From the NCBI GenBank assembly GCA_965202845.1, contig OZ241856.1, positions 1,488,001 through 1,552,000 on the forward strand: 64,000 nucleotides of DNA, in the 5' to 3' direction. The DNA is from CBDATA01 sp965202845. Its GTDB lineage: Bacteria > Acidobacteriota > Vicinamibacteria > Marinacidobacterales > Marinacidobacteraceae. Both the position numbers and the translations under genes were made by a program. Positions 53,390 to 62,177 of the stretch are shown here, one piece after another (the stretch's first letter is position 1; each line of letters starts with the position of its first letter). The notes under the pieces were generated by a model, which ran no database searches, was not told where the DNA came from, and was given only the letters and a program-made list of their open reading frames with translations.

Positions 53390-54517
53390 ATGCCGGACCG
53401 CCGCATCGAGACCCGGAGCATCCACCAGGGGCCCCGGGACCCCGCCGGATCGGTCGCGCCGCCGATCCATCTCTCCACCACGTTCGAGCGCGACGAACAG
53501 GGCGCGCTCCGTTCGGAATACATCTACAGCCGCACCGGCAATCCGGACCGGAGCGCCCTGGAGGCGGTGCTCGCCGATCTGGAGGGCGGCGCCGCCGCCT
53601 GCTGCTTCGCCTCCGGGCTCGCCGCCCTCCATGCGCTCTTCCTGACGCTGAAGCCGGGCGACCTGGCGCTCGCTCCCGGCGACGCCTACCACGGGACCCG
53701 GCAGCTCCTGGCCGGTTCGCTGCGCCGGTGGGGACTCCGGGTGCGCTGGACCGACTTCCTGGACCCGGAGGATCGTCAAGAAGCGTTCGCCGCCCGCCCG
53801 GCGCTGGCGCTCCTGGAGACGCCCTCCAACCCGTCGCTTCGCATCACCCCGATCGCCGAAGTCGCCGAAGAAGCCCGGGCCGTCGGGGCGCTGGTCGCAG
53901 TGGACAACACCTGGATGACCCCGATTCTCCAGCGGCCGCTGGAGCACGGCGCCGACGTCGTGGCGCATGCCTCCACCAAGTACTTCGGCGGCCACAGCGA
54001 CGTGACCGGAGGCGCGCTGATCCTGAGGGAGGACGGGGAACTCGCCCGGCGGCTGCGGGACATCCGCAACGAGACCGGGCCGGTTCCGTCCCCGTTCGAC
54101 TGCTGGCTGCTCCGGCGCGGAATCCGGACGCTGCCGGTGCGGGTGCGCGCCCAGACCGAAAACGCCGGGCGGGTGGCCCGCTTCCTCGATAGCCATCCCG
54201 AAGTGCTCCGAACCTTCTATCCGGGGCTTCCCGGCGATCCGGGGCACGAGACCCAGCGCCAGCAGGCCGACGGGTTCGGCGCCATGCTGTCCTTCCGGGT
54301 GCGGGGCGGCGAAGCGAAGGCGCGCCGGACGCTCGCCCGGGTGCGGCTGCTGATCCGCGCCACCAGCCTGGGCGGGGTGGAGTCGCTGATCGAACACCGG
54401 GCGCCGGTGGAGGGGCCGGAGACCAGTACCCCGCCCGACCTCATCCGCCTGTCGGTCGGCCTGGAGCACCCCCGGGACATCATCGCGGACCTGGACCAGG
54501 CCCTGAAAGGGGGGTGA
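53390..54517 (+). CDS. Cys/Met-metabolism PLP enzyme (cystathionine gamma-synthase/lyase family)
   Basis: 375 residues from the ATG at 53390; a GTG at 53378 is an alternative. Family motifs: RSEYIYSRTGNPDRSALE, the PLP lysine K197 in AHASTKYFGGHSDV, LLETPSNPSL and the final SLGGVESLIEH region. Members perform gamma-synthase, lyase or gamma-lyase reactions on homoserine esters, cystathionine or methionine; the exact one cannot be read from sequence alone. It is divergent from the efflux operon (152-bp gap) and its last codons overlap the 3' end of the antisense 6S RNA. Confidence 0.85.
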   Translation: MPDRRIETRSIHQGPRDPAGSVAPPIHLSTTFERDEQGALRSEYIYSRTGNPDRSALEAVLADLEGGAAACCFASGLAALHALFLTLKPGDLALAPGDAYHGTRQLLAGSLRRWGLRVRWTDFLDPEDRQEAFAARPALALLETPSNPSLRITPIAEVAEEARAVGALVAVDNTWMTPILQRPLEHGADVVAHASTKYFGGHSDVTGGALILREDGELARRLRDIRNETGPVPSPFDCWLLRRGIRTLPVRVRAQTENAGRVARFLDSHPEVLRTFYPGLPGDPGHETQRQQADGFGAMLSFRVRGGEAKARRTLARVRLLIRATSLGGVESLIEHRAPVEGPETSTPPDLIRLSVGLEHPRDIIADLDQALKGG

Positions 54518-54683
54518 ACCCGGCGGAGGGGATTTTCCGTCCTACGCAGGTGCAGGTGGGCGTCCCGTATCCGGCTCGGGCTTCCCGCACGGTCGCGGGC
54601 TTGCGCGTCCCGCCGGTCAGCGGGGACTCCCTTTCGGATCCATAAGCCGGAAAACCGTCTTGAACCCGCCGGAGTTCACCCCC
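54509..54683 (-). ncRNA. ssrS: Probable 6S RNA
   Basis: The 5' end GGGGGTGAACTCCGGCGG pairs with the 3' end CCGCCGGGTTCACCCCC over 17 bp with a single bulged U, closing a 175-nt RNA, the expected 6S length. The interior contains AGTCCCC-G-CTGA-CCGG, close to the E. coli 6S stretch around AGTCCCCTGAGCCG, a GGGAAGCCCGAG segment and CCCACCTGCACCTG, near the positions of GAAGCC and CACCT in known 6S RNAs. 6S binds the housekeeping RNA polymerase holoenzyme by mimicking an open promoter. It lies 36 bp downstream of tRNA-Leu; a weak -10-like TAGGAT precedes it. Confidence 0.6.
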
Positions 54684-54719
54684 ATCCTACTACGAAGGCT
54701 CGGGGGAGGCGCCGGGGGG

Positions 54720-54805
54720 TGCCGGGAGCGGGACTCGAACCCGCACGCCCGTAAAGCGGGCAGGAGGGTTTAAGCCTCCCGCGTCTGCCTTTTCGCCATC
54801 CCGGC
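54720..54805 (-). tRNA. tRNA-Leu (anticodon UAA)
   Basis: 86-nt gene with 7-bp acceptor stem GCCGGGA/TCCCGGC, anticodon loop GGCTTAAACC (TAA), a long variable arm (GCCCGCTTTACGGGC) typical of leucine tRNAs, and T-arm GCGGGTTCGAGTCCCGC. The discriminator is A; CCA is not encoded. Confidence 0.95.
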
Positions 54806-54821
54806 ACGGATCCGACCCGGG

Positions 54822-54894
54822 AGGCGGCGGGCGGATTCGAACCGCCGAATAGAGGTTTTGCAGACCTCCGCCTTGGCCACTTGGCTACGCCGCC
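54822..54894 (-). tRNA. tRNA-Cys (anticodon GCA)
   Basis: 73-nt gene with acceptor stem GGCGGCG/CGCCGCC, D-arm AGCCAAGTGGCCAAGGC, anticodon loop GTCTGCAAAAC (GCA) and T-arm GCGGTTCGAATCCGC. The discriminator is U, the main identity base for cysteine. The cognate synthetase gene cysS is 550 bp upstream on the same strand. Confidence 0.95.
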
Positions 54895-54911
54895 TGGAGG
54901 CCGCCAACTGG

Positions 54912-54986
<75 letters not shown>

Positions 54987-55012
54987 CCTTCGGGGCGCAC
55001 ATGATAGCCGTC

Positions 55013-55468
55013 TCAAAAGGCCCCCCGGTGGATGCGCACCCGGGGAGCGGCGAAAAGCCGACCGGCGCGGGCGGGGAATTGGACCTCCACCACATCGATG
55101 CGGAGCGCGGCGCCCGGCGGGATGCGGCGGCGCGCCGTCTCGCGTCCCCGGAGGCGGCGCGCCGCCTGCCGGATGCGCTTCCGCTTGGCGCCGTCCACCC
55201 GCTCCATCGGCCTTCCGAAGCCGCCCCGCCGGGTCTTGACCTCGATCACCGCCAGGGTGTCCCCCTCCCAGGCGACGATGTCCAGCTCGGCGTCGGCGCG
55301 TCCCGGCCCGCCGCGGTAATTCCGCGCCACGATCCGGTATCCGGCGCGCCGGAGGGCGCGAGCCGCGATGCGCTCGCCGCGGGCGCCCAGGCGCAGATGG
55401 GGCGCGGTCGCCCGCCGCCATCGGAAGCGGCGGACGAAGCGCCTCAGCGCCGGGAAACGCGCCGCCAC
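55013..55468 (-). CDS. yraN: UPF0102/YraN-family endonuclease-like protein
   Basis: 151 residues. After a basic N-terminus the conserved core appears: LGARGERIAARALRRAGYRI, then AELDIVAWEGDTLAVIEVKTRRG, the PD-(D/E)xK-like Asp...Glu-x-Lys arrangement of YraN proteins. Family members are predicted Holliday-junction-resolvase-like nucleases of unclear role. It overlaps the end of cysS by 25 bp and is followed by tRNA-Gly. Confidence 0.9.
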   Translation of the reverse strand: MAARFPALRRFVRRFRWRRATAPHLRLGARGERIAARALRRAGYRIVARNYRGGPGRADAELDIVAWEGDTLAVIEVKTRRGGFGRPMERVDGAKRKRIRQAARRLRGRETARRRIPPGAALRIDVVEVQFPARAGRLFAAPRVRIHRGAF

Positions 55469-56841
55469 GAGGCGCCGGACGGGGAGTCCTCGATGACGAT
55501 GCCCCGCTCGGCCAGCTGGTCGCGGATCCGGTCGGCGGCGGCGAAGTCGCGGCGTCCGCGCGCCTCCGCCCGCTGGGCGACCAGCCGCTCGATGTCGGCG
55601 GCGTCCGGGTCGGCGCCCGCCTGCCCGCTCCCGAGGCCGAAGACGCCCAGAACCCGGTTCATGGCGTGGATGGACCCCGCCCAGGCCGGCGCTTCACCGG
55701 TTCCGGCGGCGAGCGCCCGGTTCCCCTCCCGGAGCGCGTGGAAGACCTCGGCGAGGGCGCGGGAGATGTTCAGGTCGTCGTCCAGTGCCGCCTCGAAGCG
55801 GCAAAGCGTCGCGCGCGTTTCGGGGGTTTCGCCCCCCGGCGCCCCTGCCCGGCGCAGGAAGTCCTCGACCCGGCGGATGGCGACCGCCGCCTGCCGGAGT
55901 CCGGCGGTGGTGAAGTTGAGCTGCTGGCGGTAGTGGACCGAGAGCAGCAGGTAGCGGATCGCCGCCGGCGAGTGCCCGTCTTCGAGGAGCTCGCGCACCG
56001 TGAACTGGTTGCCGAGCGACTTGGACATCTTGCGGCCCTCCACCAGCAGGTGCTCGGAGTGGAACCAGTGGCGCACGAAGGGCGCTCCGGTGGCGGCTTC
56101 GCTCTGGGCGATCTCGTTTTCGTGGTGGGGGAAGATCAGGTCCACGCCGCCGCAGTGGAGGTCGAAGCTCTCGCCCAGCAGCTCCATGCCCATCGCCGAA
56201 CACTCGAGGTGCCAGCCGGGGCGGCCCCTCCCGAAGGGGGCGTCCCACGCCGGCTCGTCCGGCTTCGCCGCCTTCCAGAGCACGAAGTCGTGGGCGTCCT
56301 CCTTGTCGTACTCATCGGCGTCGATCCGCGCTCCGGCGGCCGCCCGGTCGGACGCCGCCGCCCCGGAGAGGCGCCCGTAGCCGGGGAAGGCCGCCACCCG
56401 GAAATAGACGGAGCCGTCGGCCTGGTAGGCGTGTCCTCGTTCGAGCAGCCGGGAGACCAGCCGCGTCATCGCCTCGATGTAGCGGTCGTCGGTGGCGCGC
56501 GGGTAGTGCTCCACCCGCTCGATCCCCAGCGCGTCGGCGTCCTCGAAAAACTGCGCGATGAAGCGGTCGGTGTACTGGCGCAGCGGAACGCCGGCCTCCC
56601 GAGCCCCCCGCATCGTCTTGTCGTCCACGTCGGTGAAGTTCATCGCCTGGACGATGCGGAAGCCCCGATAGCGAAGGTAGCGGCGCAGCAGGTCCTGCGC
56701 CACGAAGGTGCGGAAGTTGCCGATGTGCCCGCGGGCGTAGACGGTGAGGCCGCAGGTGTACATCCGCACTTCGCCGGGGCGGGCGGGCGCGAACTCCTCG
56801 ATCCGCCCGCCGAGCGAGTTCCGCAGCCGGAGTCCGGTCAT
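55444..56841 (-). CDS. cysS: Cysteinyl-tRNA synthetase
   Basis: 465 residues, class I synthetase. HIGH-type motif in ARGHIGNFRTF, KMSKS in GRKMSKSLGN; zinc ligands are the Cys in MYTCGLTVY, the Cys in HLECSAMG and the His/Glu of FPHHENE. DVDDKTMRGA is another cysteinyl signature. It charges tRNA-Cys, whose gene is just downstream past yraN. It is coupled to rsbU by a 4-bp overlap. Confidence 0.97.
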   Translation of the reverse strand: MTGLRLRNSLGGRIEEFAPARPGEVRMYTCGLTVYARGHIGNFRTFVAQDLLRRYLRYRGFRIVQAMNFTDVDDKTMRGAREAGVPLRQYTDRFIAQFFEDADALGIERVEHYPRATDDRYIEAMTRLVSRLLERGHAYQADGSVYFRVAAFPGYGRLSGAAASDRAAAGARIDADEYDKEDAHDFVLWKAAKPDEPAWDAPFGRGRPGWHLECSAMGMELLGESFDLHCGGVDLIFPHHENEIAQSEAATGAPFVRHWFHSEHLLVEGRKMSKSLGNQFTVRELLEDGHSPAAIRYLLLSVHYRQQLNFTTAGLRQAAVAIRRVEDFLRRAGAPGGETPETRATLCRFEAALDDDLNISRALAEVFHALREGNRALAAGTGEAPAWAGSIHAMNRVLGVFGLGSGQAGADPDAADIERLVAQRAEARGRRDFAAADRIRDQLAERGIVIEDSPSGASWRRVSRR

Positions 56842-58493
56842 GCCCCCTCCCGGCGGATCACCAGCACCGTCAGGTCGTCGGCGAGCCGGTTCGGACCGGC
56901 GAACCCCCGCGCCTGAGCCACCAGCTCGCCGCAGATTTCACGGGAGCTGCGCGAGCGCGAGGCGCAAAGCGCCGGAAGGATGCGTTCCTCGAATTGGCGG
57001 CCTCCGGGGTCCTCGGCCTCGCTGAGGCCGTCGGTGAACAGCGCCAGCACGTCCCCGGGGGCGACTTCGAGGCTTTCGGTCTCCACCCGGATTTCGGGGA
57101 ACAGTCCGAGGACGGTAGAGCCGCTCGCCAGCTCGTCCACCGAATCGTCGTTCCGGACCAGAATCGGCCGAACGTGGCCGGCGTTCACGTAGTGGAGCGC
57201 CCCCGAATCCGGCTCCAGCAGCGCGAACACTCCGGTCATGTAGCGGTTGTCCTCGGTGTTGTCGTGGAGGAAGCGGTTCAGTTCGAGGGCGGCGTCCCGG
57301 AGGTCCCGGCCGCCGTGGGTGAAGAAGGCGCGCAGCGAAGCGGTCACCGACGCCATGATGATGGCCGGACCGGTTCCCTTGCCGGAGACGTCGGAGATGG
57401 ACAGAAACAGCCCGCCGGGAAGCTCCAGGTAATCGTAGTGGTCGCCGCCGACGGCGAGACACGGGATGTTGACGCCCCAGACGTCCCAGCCGGGGAGCCT
57501 GGGCGGTTCTCCGGGGAGGAAGCGGGCGTGGATGCTCCGCGCCAGCTTCTGCTCCTTCTCCTTCTCAATCGCCGAGCGGGTCAGGCGAAGCGCCTCCACG
57601 ACCGCGACCGCCTGTTCGGCGAGCGAGCCGAGCAGGGCGCGGTCGTCGTCGGAGAGGCTCCGCCCCAGTCCCGGATCCCCCACCAGGAGCACGCCGCGCA
57701 TCCCGGAGCCGGCGAACGGCGCCACCGCCCCGAAGCGAAGGCGCTCCAGCGCCTTCACGATTTCGGGTTCTCCCGCGTCCTCCGCCGCGATGACGTCCGG
57801 GAGGTCCTCGAGCGCCGCGGCGGTCCGCAGGAGCAGCGCCCCCTCGCCCTCCGACCGGCGGGGCCCCTTGCTCGCCAGCACCCGCCCGCCGGCCGCCACC
57901 ACCGCGCGGCTGGCGAGGACGTGCCCCATCGCCCCGTGGAGCAGCAGGTCCCAGACCTGCGCCTCGCCGGTCGCCCGGTGCAGCCCGGCGGTCAGGTCCA
58001 TCAGCGACTGGAGCTGGTACACGTTGAGCGCCAGCCGGCGGTTCCGGGCGCGGAGTTCGTCGTCCTTGCGCCGGTGCGCGAGTTCGGCGGCGGCGGCCGC
58101 TGCGAGTCCCTTCAGGAAGGGCCCCGGCGTCTCCGGATGCCGGCTTCCGAGAACCAGGGTTCCGAGCTGCTCGCCGCGGTCCCGGAGCGGGACGGCGATC
58201 CGGGCGGCGCCCGCCTCCTCCCAATCGGGCGGCGGGGTTCCGCTGCGCTCCGCTTCCCCTGCTTCCTCGAGCTGCAGGACCGCCCACCGGGCGCCGGTGC
58301 GTTCCCGCGCGCATTCCAGCACCGCCGCCGCCACTTCGCCGACCCCTTCGCAGGTCCGCAGGTTGTTGCGCAGTCCGTCCAGCGCCACCAGCTCGGCGAT
58401 CCGCTCCCGGATGTCCGGATCGGCGATCCCGCGGAGTTTCGGGGAGAGGAAGTCGTGATACCCGGCGTTTCCGGAAGCGGTGAACGTCGTCAC
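56838..58493 (-). CDS. rsbU: RsbU-type PP2C serine phosphatase with GAF domains
   Basis: 551 residues from a GTG that overlaps the rsbW stop by 4 bp (GTGA); an earlier in-frame start at 58550 would overlap rsbW more deeply. The N-terminal half contains one or two GAF-like sensor regions (around 45-160 and 185-320). The C-terminal SpoIIE/PP2C domain has metal-binding motifs AVGGDHYDYLELPGG, SDVSGKGTGPA and LFTDGLSEAED, ending RLADDLTVLVIRR. It would dephosphorylate the adjacent RsbV and so switch on the partner pathway. The GAF input ligand is unknown. Confidence 0.9.
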   Translation of the reverse strand: MTTFTASGNAGYHDFLSPKLRGIADPDIRERIAELVALDGLRNNLRTCEGVGEVAAAVLECARERTGARWAVLQLEEAGEAERSGTPPPDWEEAGAARIAVPLRDRGEQLGTLVLGSRHPETPGPFLKGLAAAAAAELAHRRKDDELRARNRRLALNVYQLQSLMDLTAGLHRATGEAQVWDLLLHGAMGHVLASRAVVAAGGRVLASKGPRRSEGEGALLLRTAAALEDLPDVIAAEDAGEPEIVKALERLRFGAVAPFAGSGMRGVLLVGDPGLGRSLSDDDRALLGSLAEQAVAVVEALRLTRSAIEKEKEQKLARSIHARFLPGEPPRLPGWDVWGVNIPCLAVGGDHYDYLELPGGLFLSISDVSGKGTGPAIIMASVTASLRAFFTHGGRDLRDAALELNRFLHDNTEDNRYMTGVFALLEPDSGALHYVNAGHVRPILVRNDDSVDELASGSTVLGLFPEIRVETESLEVAPGDVLALFTDGLSEAEDPGGRQFEERILPALCASRSRSSREICGELVAQARGFAGPNRLADDLTVLVIRREGA

Positions 58494-58972
58494 TCGGCGC
58501 CGTCCGGGAGGGTCGCGGTTCGGCGGCTGCGGCTCCGCTCCAGCACCCACTGGCAGGCGCCTCCGGGGGTCCGCTCGTGCGCCACCAAGTCCATCAGCCG
58601 CCGCATCAGGTGGATTCCGAGTCCGCCGCGCCGCCCTTCCGCCGCCAGTCGCTGCAGGTCGGGTTCGGGCGGCATGGCGTCCGGCGCCCGGCCCCGGTGT
58701 TCGATTTCGAAGCGGACCCGCGCCGGGCCCGGTCGGAAGCGGAACACCACATCGTGCCCCCGTTCCCCACGGTAGGCGTGCTCCACCACGTTGGCGAGCG
58801 CCTCCCCGACCGAAATCGCCATTTCGTCGGCGGCCTTCGGTTCGAATCCGTCGCGAATCGCCAGCTGGCGCACCGTCGCATGCACCAGTCCGAGCGATTC
58901 GCTGGCGGCGGGCAGCGAAATCTCGAAGGGGCGGGCGGGGAGTTTTTCCCGACGGGGGGGCGGCGCAGCCAC
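58490..58972 (-). CDS. rsbW: RsbW-type anti-sigma factor serine kinase
   Basis: 160 residues with a GHKL/HATPase fold: N-box EALANVVEHAYRGE (Asn and Glu/His for Mg-ATP) and G-box GGLGIHLMRRLMD. The C-terminal tail is Arg-rich. It phosphorylates the RsbV antagonist and binds a sigma factor or another target. It lies 3 bp after rsbV. No sigma-B-like gene is in the window, so the final output is open. Confidence 0.9.
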   Translation of the reverse strand: MAAPPPRREKLPARPFEISLPAASESLGLVHATVRQLAIRDGFEPKAADEMAISVGEALANVVEHAYRGERGHDVVFRFRPGPARVRFEIEHRGRAPDAMPPEPDLQRLAAEGRRGGLGIHLMRRLMDLVAHERTPGGACQWVLERSRSRRTATLPDGAE

Positions 58973-58975
58973 CTT

Positions 58976-59326
58976 TCAGTCCCCGTCGAAGCTGGCGACC
59001 GCCTCGCTCTCCGAATCGAAGGTGCGGCAGAGAAGGTCGAAGCCGAGCACCCGGTAGATGTGCGCGACCGAGCCGTTCAGGTCGGCGACCCGCATGTCGC
59101 CGCCGCGCGCCCGCGCCTCCTCGATGAGTCCCATGATCGCGCCGAACCCGGCGCTCGCCACGTAGGACAGGTGGGCGCCGCTGATCACGATCCGCACCTC
59201 GCCGGTCTCGACCAGGCGGTTCAATTCGCTTTCGAACGCCGGGACGGTGTGGGCGTTGATGAAGCCGCGCGGCTCCACCACCGTCACGTTTCCGGCGCGG
59301 CGGCAGGTGACTTCAAGATCGGCCAT
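58976..59326 (-). CDS. rsbV: RsbV-type anti-sigma factor antagonist (STAS)
   Basis: 116-residue STAS protein; the phosphorylation site lies in LSYVASAGFGAIMGL, with the conserved Ser of the A-S-A-G motif. Its kinase (rsbW) and phosphatase (rsbU) follow in order, forming a complete partner-switching module. A second STAS gene at 6865 may compete for the same kinase. Confidence 0.92.
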   Translation of the reverse strand: MADLEVTCRRAGNVTVVEPRGFINAHTVPAFESELNRLVETGEVRIVISGAHLSYVASAGFGAIMGLIEEARARGGDMRVADLNGSVAHIYRVLGFDLLCRTFDSESEAVASFDGD

Positions 59327-59335
59327 GGGGATTCC

Positions 59336-60298
59336 TCAGGAGGAGGCGAGCGCCGGCTCGGCGACCGGGAGCCGTTCGCGGGCCGCCGCAATATCCTGAC
59401 CGATCCGCCGGGCCAGCGCTTCGGGATTCGGGAAGGCGCGGACTTCGCGCAGGAAGGCCGCCAGTCGGAGCTGGAGGCGGTCCACGGTTCCGGCGTAGTC
59501 GATGAGGTGCGCCTCGAGGGTGGCCCCGTCCCCGAAGGTGGGGCGGCGCCCCTTGTGGACAACCGCCGGGAAGGCCCGGCCGGGCGCCGCATCCCCGATC
59601 CCGGCCTCGGCCGCGTACACCCCGTCCGGGATGAGCACGTCCCCCTCGGGCTCGAGGTTCGCGGTCGGGAAGCCGAGATCGCGTCCGCGTCCGGAGCCGG
59701 GCGCGACCCGGCCCCGGATTTCGTAGGGACGTCCGAGCATCCGGCGGGCCGCCTCCAGGTCGGCGGCGACCAGCGCCCCGCGGATCCGGGTGGACGAGAT
59801 GATGCGCCCTTCGAACGTGGCGTCGGCGGCCTCGAGGACCTGGATGCCGCGCTCGGCGCCGAGCCGCCGCAACCGGGTCAGATCTCCCGAACGATCCCGC
59901 CCGAACCGGAAGTTGGCGCCCTGGACGACGACCCGGGCGCCGAGTCGTCCCGCCAGCAGCCGGTCCACGAAGCGCTCCGGGGTCAGCGCCGCGAATTCGC
60001 GGGTGAAGGCGATGATGTCGAGCGTCTCCACTCCGGCTTGCCGGAGGAGCTCCGCCTTCAGCGGCAGCGGGGTGATGGCGGCCGGCGCCTGGTCGGGGCG
60101 CAGCAGCCGGGCCGGATGCGGATCAAAGGTGAGCGCCCGGAAGGCGAGGCCGCGCCGCCGGGCTTCTTCGCCGGCGAGCGCGAGGCCGCGCTGGTGCCCC
60201 AGGTGGACGCCGTCGAAGTTGCCGACCGCGACCACCGAGGGGGGCGCGCTTCCCGGTGGGGGAAGCGGCGCCGGTTCGTGGTGGCGGACCAGCCTCAA
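59336..60298 (-). CDS. ribF: Bifunctional riboflavin kinase/FAD synthetase
   Basis: 320 residues. N-terminal FMN adenylyltransferase domain with VGNFDGVHLGHQR and TFDPHPARLL; C-terminal riboflavin kinase domain with RPYEIRGRVAPGSGRGRDLG followed by FPTANL. It makes FMN and FAD. It begins 4 bp inside the DUF1844 gene and is followed at 9 bp by rsbV. Standard length, intact. Confidence 0.95.
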   Translation of the reverse strand: MRLVRHHEPAPLPPPGSAPPSVVAVGNFDGVHLGHQRGLALAGEEARRRGLAFRALTFDPHPARLLRPDQAPAAITPLPLKAELLRQAGVETLDIIAFTREFAALTPERFVDRLLAGRLGARVVVQGANFRFGRDRSGDLTRLRRLGAERGIQVLEAADATFEGRIISSTRIRGALVAADLEAARRMLGRPYEIRGRVAPGSGRGRDLGFPTANLEPEGDVLIPDGVYAAEAGIGDAAPGRAFPAVVHKGRRPTFGDGATLEAHLIDYAGTVDRLQLRLAAFLREVRAFPNPEALARRIGQDIAAARERLPVAEPALASS

Positions 60299-60777
60299 GG
60301 CGCCGGCGCCGGGGGCTGGCGGCGCGCCATGAACTCCATGCGCAGCTGGTAGAGCGCCCGGTCGAGCAACCGTCCGTCGCCCGGGCCGAGCCGGCCGCGG
60401 GTCTTCTCCTGGAAGACTTCCAGCATGTCGATCAGCTCCTGAAGCACCGCCAGGGCGTCCTGCGCCGCCTTGCCTCCCTCGCCGCCCGCCGGGGTCTGCT
60501 GCAGGACCAGGACCGCCTGCTGGTACAGCAGGCCGACGAGCTGCTGCGCCCGCTGGTCGTCCTGCGGCGCCGACGCCTGGTCGCCCCGGTTCTTCTTTTT
60601 CTTGTTCTTCGGTTTCCGACCTTCGGAGCGCGCCGGTTGCTGCCCGACCACCGGCGGCGGGCTGGAGGCGGTCCGGCGGTCGTCGGGCGGCGGAGCATCG
60701 CTGCGGCGCTCCCCCTCCTGGGTGAAGGCGCGACGGTCGCGCACCACGATTTTGGGGGATGGTTCCTCGTTGCTCAC
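60295..60777 (-). CDS. DUF1844-domain protein
   Basis: 160 residues from a GTG (VSNEEPSPKIVVRDRR); a longer frame to 60906 lacks support. The N-terminal half is charged and disordered with a KPKNKKKKNRG patch. The C-terminal half is the DUF1844 helical domain (LVGLLYQQAVLVLQQTP, AQDALAVLQELIDMLEVF, RALYQLRMEFM). DUF1844 proteins are short and widespread in acidobacterial and deltaproteobacterial genomes; the role is unknown. First gene of the ribF-rsb-cysS unit. Confidence 0.8.
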   Translation of the reverse strand: MSNEEPSPKIVVRDRRAFTQEGERRSDAPPPDDRRTASSPPPVVGQQPARSEGRKPKNKKKKNRGDQASAPQDDQRAQQLVGLLYQQAVLVLQQTPAGGEGGKAAQDALAVLQELIDMLEVFQEKTRGRLGPGDGRLLDRALYQLRMEFMARRQPPAPAP

Positions 60778-60871
60778 GTTCCGGTCTCGCAAGGATGGGG
60801 GGGAGGGGGGGCGCATTGTAGCCCGGACGCCCCGCGGACGGATGCGGGAGCGCTCGCCCCGGAGGCGAGCG

Positions 60872-62032
60872 TCAGGTCCTTCCCCCGGCGGCGCTGTCCG
60901 TGTCAACCAGAAACAGGAACTCGTAATTCGGAGATTCTGTTTCGCGCGACCATTCCCTTGTCCACTTCATTCCAGCCATTACATTCCGCTTGTGATCCAA
61001 CTTGATCATGTCCACGATCCTGCCATTCCGGGAAAGCAGCTTCCCGATTTCATCCACGGCGCCACGCCCTCCCGAACTGCAGGACAGGATGATCCACCGG
61101 GCGGCGGTCGACTGGATCAGGCGTTCCAGCGCCTCCACCGCGAGGAATCTTCCAGTGCGGACATTCTTTCTGAATTCCTCGAACACGGAGCTGGCCACTC
61201 TGTCCGACGAGTCCCTTCTCCGTTTCGCCTTTCCGAACAGAGCAGGAGCATCATTCAGGCAAACGGTCGTCCACAAATGATAATAAGAGGCGTATCGGAC
61301 GCGGGATGGCGGCATCTTGTCGTTATTGGAGCCGTATGGCGGATCGAAGTAGGCCAGGTCGACTGCAGCATTGCAGACGTCAAATACATCGCCTCGAATC
61401 ACTTCATTCTTCCGGCCCGAATCAAATACTCCTGGCACTTCAAGAACCAAGTCGTTGTAGGACCTGGCTGACCATGCGTTCAGATAGGAAGCGAAATGCC
61501 CGATCGTGTTGTCAACCCGGTCCAGGGCCAACATGAGACTGGTCAGCGCGACGGCCCTTTCCACCGGAGAAAGCGAAAGTTCATCGATGGTTTCCCGGAT
61601 GCCATCCAGCTTTCTCGTATTGTGAATTTGCCACGGTTTCTTGAGCCCGTCGGATTGAACAGAGTTGCCGCCATTTCTTTCTCCGCCGTAGTGCTCGGTG
61701 AACCAGCCGTCCCTGGGGCGAACCTGATTCAGACATCGGATCAGTTTGGCGTAATGACTTGCGGGCCGCCGATTCTGGAGATAGCACCTTGCGAGCGCTT
61801 CGGACCATACGGCGATATCATTGCAGACGACGCTGTATCCGGATTTGCAAAACGCCTGGGACACCCGTGTGGAACCGGAGAAGCCGTCAAGCACTCTCTT
61901 CGCTCCGGTGGTTCTTGCCAGTTCAAGGATGTAGGGCAGGAGCTTCCGTTTCGATCCTGCGTACTTGATTCCCTGGGTTGGAGGCGCAACGGGAATTCGA
62001 TCCGGGAAAAGAGACGACGGGTTTTCAGCCAT
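60872..62032 (-). CDS. D12-class DNA adenine-N6 methyltransferase
   Basis: 386 residues. The AdoMet-binding N-terminal motif is GIKYAGSKRKLLPYI (residues 21-35) followed by LDGFSGSTRVSQAF; the catalytic DPPY is at residues 230-233. This is the alpha-type (Dam/DpnM-like) order. It would methylate adenine in a specific site. The ATG directly follows the TGA of an upstream gene now split by an ISL3 element, so it was the second gene of a probable restriction-modification operon. GC content is well below that of the core genes. Confidence 0.88.
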   Translation of the reverse strand: MAENPSSLFPDRIPVAPPTQGIKYAGSKRKLLPYILELARTTGAKRVLDGFSGSTRVSQAFCKSGYSVVCNDIAVWSEALARCYLQNRRPASHYAKLIRCLNQVRPRDGWFTEHYGGERNGGNSVQSDGLKKPWQIHNTRKLDGIRETIDELSLSPVERAVALTSLMLALDRVDNTIGHFASYLNAWSARSYNDLVLEVPGVFDSGRKNEVIRGDVFDVCNAAVDLAYFDPPYGSNNDKMPPSRVRYASYYHLWTTVCLNDAPALFGKAKRRRDSSDRVASSVFEEFRKNVRTGRFLAVEALERLIQSTAARWIILSCSSGGRGAVDEIGKLLSRNGRIVDMIKLDHKRNVMAGMKWTREWSRETESPNYEFLFLVDTDSAAGGRT

Positions 62033-62059
62033 TCATCCGATCCCAGCCTCTTGTTTTTG
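62033..62059 (-). pseudogene. Last codons of the IS-interrupted probable restriction gene
   Basis: On the minus strand, joining 63528 to this segment after removal of the ISL3 element and one 8-bp target copy gives IVLQKQEAGIG and TGA (62035-62033), placed directly before the methyltransferase ATG. The IS has therefore separated only the final few codons from the rest of the gene. Confidence 0.65.
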
Positions 62060-62093
62060 GCCTCAATTGAGATTTGAGTGGGTAGAATGGAGA

Positions 62094-62164
62094 CCGCCGG
62101 GATTCCGGGTGTCAAGGGCGGGCTTGCACGGCGTAGCGAACCCTTGACTCACGGAATCCGGCGG
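62094..62164. repeat. Inverted repeat 1 in ISL3 leader
   Basis: CCGCCGGGATTCCG...GTCAAGGG (62094-62118) is nearly complementary to CCCTTGAC...CGGAATCCGGCGG (62141-62164), with a loop of about 22 nt. Located between the IS left end and the transposase start. Confidence 0.75.
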
Positions 62165-62177
62165 GCACGCTCGAAAA

